DNA from: an uncultured Flavobacteriaceae bacterium
GTDB taxonomy: Bacteria; Bacteroidota; Bacteroidia; Flavobacteriales; Flavobacteriaceae
NCBI GenBank assembly: GCA_937901915.1
Contig: CALGUD010000095.1
Coordinates: 1 to 42,111 of the forward strand
Reading direction: 5' to 3'
DNA: 42,111 bases
Shown here: positions 40,275 to 42,111 of the stretch, in pieces
How positions within the stretch are numbered: position 1 is the stretch's first letter
How the letters are laid out: each line of letters starts with the position of its first letter
Made by a program: the position numbers and the translations under genes
The notes under the pieces: generated by a model
What the model saw: the letters and a program-made list of their open reading frames with translations, nothing else
Told to the model about the DNA's origin: nothing
Database searches by the model: none

Positions 40275-41667
40275 ATTCCAAATCCTTAATCTTAATACTT
40301 CTGAAAGAAACCTCATTCCCATGATCCTGTAAAAGGATATGTCCTTTCGGAGCTTCACCAAAATTTTCCCAATCTTTATATTTGCTGATAGCTACGAGGT
40401 CTTTAAAGTCCTGCGATCCTCGTTTGTATTCCAGTACTTTTACGCCGTTCAGCCAATGTTCAACAATACTGTCTGGCTTTACGATCAACCGGGCAAGGTT
40501 CCATTCTCCGACAGGCCTTACAAAGCGGGCTTCTTTTTGTGCAGTTATAAGATCATACAAAGAGGCTAAAGTCCGGTTTCCATCCCTACCTTGTTTAGCG
40601 TCCGGATGTTTTTCATCATCCAACAGCTGGTATTCCAACCCTATGGCAGATGCATTTTTTACACCTTCATTCTCCGTTACAAAGTATTTGATTCCACTAT
40701 TGGCGCCTTCTGAGAGCTTGAACTGCACCTGCAGGTCAAAAGCACTAAATTCATCATTGGTAACAATATCACCCCCGTTTAATGATTCACCTCCGTCGGA
40801 TTCGAGGACGGTCAATTCCCCGTTTTCTATTTTCCAACCGGTTTCAGGAAATGTATCTTTGTGAGCCCCTCTCCAGCCTGTTGCAGTTTTTCCATCCCAC
40901 AAGAGTTTCCACCCTTGTTCTTCTTCTTGTTCAGTAAGGGTATTTGGAATAAGGTTAACAACAAAAGCATCATGTTTTTTATCCTCACTTAAATCTTTCG
41001 TTTTAATCCTGATATTTCTCCATTTAATCTCTTTCCCTGCATCTTTTTCTTCCCCGATAGAATGCACCTGGAGGGCAATAATTCCCTTAGGTGTCATATC
41101 GTCTGTTAAACTGGCAACCGGAACATCGTTTACCCAGGTTTTTATGTTATTACCTATACACGATATCCTTGCTTTGTTCCATTCTCCCTTTTTAAAAGCC
41201 GTTTGTGCTTCAGGGTTCAGCGAAAGCGGATAAAGCCAGTTTCTTCTATGTTCATCGTAAATTCCCCCGGTCCACTTTCTGTCCGATGGATCCATTTCAA
41301 ACTGGTAGCCGTGTACCCGGCCTTCTTTAATGGTTGGTTCTGCGATACTTCTGAACTGTACACCGCTGTTGATATCATTATTTAACATAAACTCAAACTC
41401 GAGGATAAAATCGCCGTATTCCTTCTCAGTGGCAAGAAAACTATTCGGAGAACCCATTACGGTTGCCCCGACAATTGCGCCGTCTACAACCTCATATGGG
41501 GCTGTTCCATTCACTTTTTTCCAACCTGTGAGGTCTTTTCCGTTAAAAAGTTCTGTCCATTCGTCTTGCTCATCCGATGTTTTTTTGTTTTGAGCACAGG
41601 ATGAGAAGATTAATACGAAAGAAAAAAGTGCAATACAATTGAAAAGATTTATTTGAGTAAGCTTCAT
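40273..41667 (-). CDS. Tandem DUF1080 (3-keto-disaccharide hydrolase family) lipoprotein
   Basis: I place the start at the ATG at 41667 (464 residues), which gives a lipoprotein signal with lipobox FSSC (Cys near residue 23); an upstream in-frame ATG at 41793 adds 42 residues without purpose. Two DUF1080 beta-sandwich (lectin/LamG-like) domains follow: one from about 35 to 230 (WTELFNGKDLTGWKKVNG, then SGVQFRSI, GYQFEMDP), one from about 255 to 460 (GWKLLWDGKTATGWRGA, then SGIKYFV, EYQLLDDE). In several species DUF1080 proteins cleave 3-keto-glycosides made by Gfo/Idh/MocA oxidoreductases; such a gene lies just upstream. The second domain is a divergent copy; which one is catalytic is unknown. 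Confidence 0.9.
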   Translation of the reverse strand: MKLTQINLFNCIALFSFVLIFSSCAQNKKTSDEQDEWTELFNGKDLTGWKKVNGTAPYEVVDGAIVGATVMGSPNSFLATEKEYGDFILEFEFMLNNDINSGVQFRSIAEPTIKEGRVHGYQFEMDPSDRKWTGGIYDEHRRNWLYPLSLNPEAQTAFKKGEWNKARISCIGNNIKTWVNDVPVASLTDDMTPKGIIALQVHSIGEEKDAGKEIKWRNIRIKTKDLSEDKKHDAFVVNLIPNTLTEQEEEQGWKLLWDGKTATGWRGAHKDTFPETGWKIENGELTVLESDGGESLNGGDIVTNDEFSAFDLQVQFKLSEGANSGIKYFVTENEGVKNASAIGLEYQLLDDEKHPDAKQGRDGNRTLASLYDLITAQKEARFVRPVGEWNLARLIVKPDSIVEHWLNGVKVLEYKRGSQDFKDLVAISKYKDWENFGEAPKGHILLQDHGNEVSFRSIKIKDLE

Positions 41668-41743
41668 GAGATATAATGAGATTAAAAATGAATGTTTTGA
41701 TTTTGAATTTCTATTTATGAGTCCAACAATTGCAATTAGTGGG

Positions 41744-42111
41744 TTAATATTTGAATACCTCACCTCCGGCCAACACTTCTTGCCTTTCTTCATCGAAGGT
41801 TACAAATTTACCGGTTCTTAAAGCTGCAGTGGTCATGATATTAGCCACAGAATGATCATATCCGGCTTTTACGGGAGCGTTGGGCTGCTTTCTGCTCCGA
41901 ACGCATTCCATCCAGTTTCTCACGTGTGCGTATGTCATAGTATCTACTCCTGTATTGGCACTGGTAACCGCCTTCACCTGTTCCGCAAGTGAAGTTTCGG
42001 GCAACAGGTTAGGTTTCATTCCCATGATTGATGCATGATACTCTTCAAGTCCCCCATTAGGAGTTACTTTATTAGTATCAAGGTTTAACTCACCGCCATT
42101 CGAATAATAGA
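41744..42111 (-). CDS. Gfo/Idh/MocA-family oxidoreductase, C-terminal fragment
   Basis: The frame is open from the window end; only the C-terminal 122 residues are present, the Rossmann part lies beyond 42111. The visible sequence has the C-terminal dimer-domain features: a strand LNLDTNKVTPNG, then NWMECVRSRKQPNAPVKAGYDHSVANIM, typical of the secreted oxidoreductases of Bacteroidota, and GKFVTFDEERQEV. The gene is upstream of the DUF1080 lipoprotein by 76 bases on the same strand, consistent with an operon for oxidising a glycoside to the 3-keto form and then cleaving it. Confidence 0.88.
   Translation of the reverse strand, partial: YYSNGGELNLDTNKVTPNGGLEEYHASIMGMKPNLLPETSLAEQVKAVTSANTGVDTMTYAHVRNWMECVRSRKQPNAPVKAGYDHSVANIMTTAALRTGKFVTFDEERQEVLAGGEVFKY

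Overview
The window is AT-rich DNA from a member of the Bacteroidota, most probably a gliding marine or soil Flavobacteriaceae. The evidence is a SusC/SusD pair with a polysaccharide utilisation locus (PUL), a GldF/GldG gliding-motility ABC transporter next to dnaN, TAnnTTTG-type promoter boxes, many genes without a clear Shine-Dalgarno sequence, TTG/GTG starts, and interspersed palindromic repeats of the kind common in this family. The first 16 bases are the 3' end of an Illumina adapter, so position 17 is the true edge of a contig.

Positions 17-12508 (+ strand) are a PUL and sugar-catabolism module: the C-terminal end of a SusC-like TonB-dependent transporter, a SusD-like lipoprotein, a GH95 alpha-L-fucosidase/alpha-L-galactosidase, a ThuA-like protein, a GH3 beta-xylosidase-type enzyme with a PA14 insert, and a CE1 esterase with an N-terminal CBM48-like domain. 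These are followed by an L-fucose/L-galactose dehydrogenase-like SDR and an L-galactonate 5-dehydrogenase (LgoD)-like zinc-type dehydrogenase. Together they suggest capture and debranching of a decorated xylan whose L-galactose (or L-fucose) side groups are released and oxidised through the aldonate.

Positions 12543-17840 hold a higBA toxin-antitoxin pair, an OmpR/HisKA two-component system, a small universal-stress-protein-like gene and a SulP anion transporter. Tandem 11-bp direct repeats lie upstream of both the regulator operon and the USP/sulP pair, so the two are probably one regulon. Positions 17983-24514 hold mnmE (with two interspersed repeats read in frame inside its GTPase domain), a secreted hypothetical protein, a DUF4870-type membrane protein, dnaN, and a fused gldF-gldG gene.

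Positions 24641-26919 hold a two-gene operon of a cytosolic trypsin-like protease (protease, zinc ribbon, chaperone-like C-terminus) and a 389-residue partner of unknown function; this is the best candidate for an undescribed system. Positions 27104-31574 are housekeeping genes: SAM hydrolase, phoH, purC and purB. Positions 31575-33675 look like an accessory insert: a TacA/TacT-type toxin-antitoxin pair and a leucine-rich-repeat lipoprotein.

Positions 33676-40004 hold a HEAT-like hypothetical protein, a CobB sirtuin, a 54-residue small protein, a NhaP2/CvrA-type antiporter, hypothetical proteins, a YoaK (DUF1275) membrane protein and endonuclease V. The right end (40273-42111, - strand) has a DUF1080 tandem-domain lipoprotein and the C-terminal part of a Gfo/Idh/MocA oxidoreductase, a pair known from 3-keto-glycoside metabolism. 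No tRNA, rRNA, CRISPR array, transposase or prophage gene was seen.
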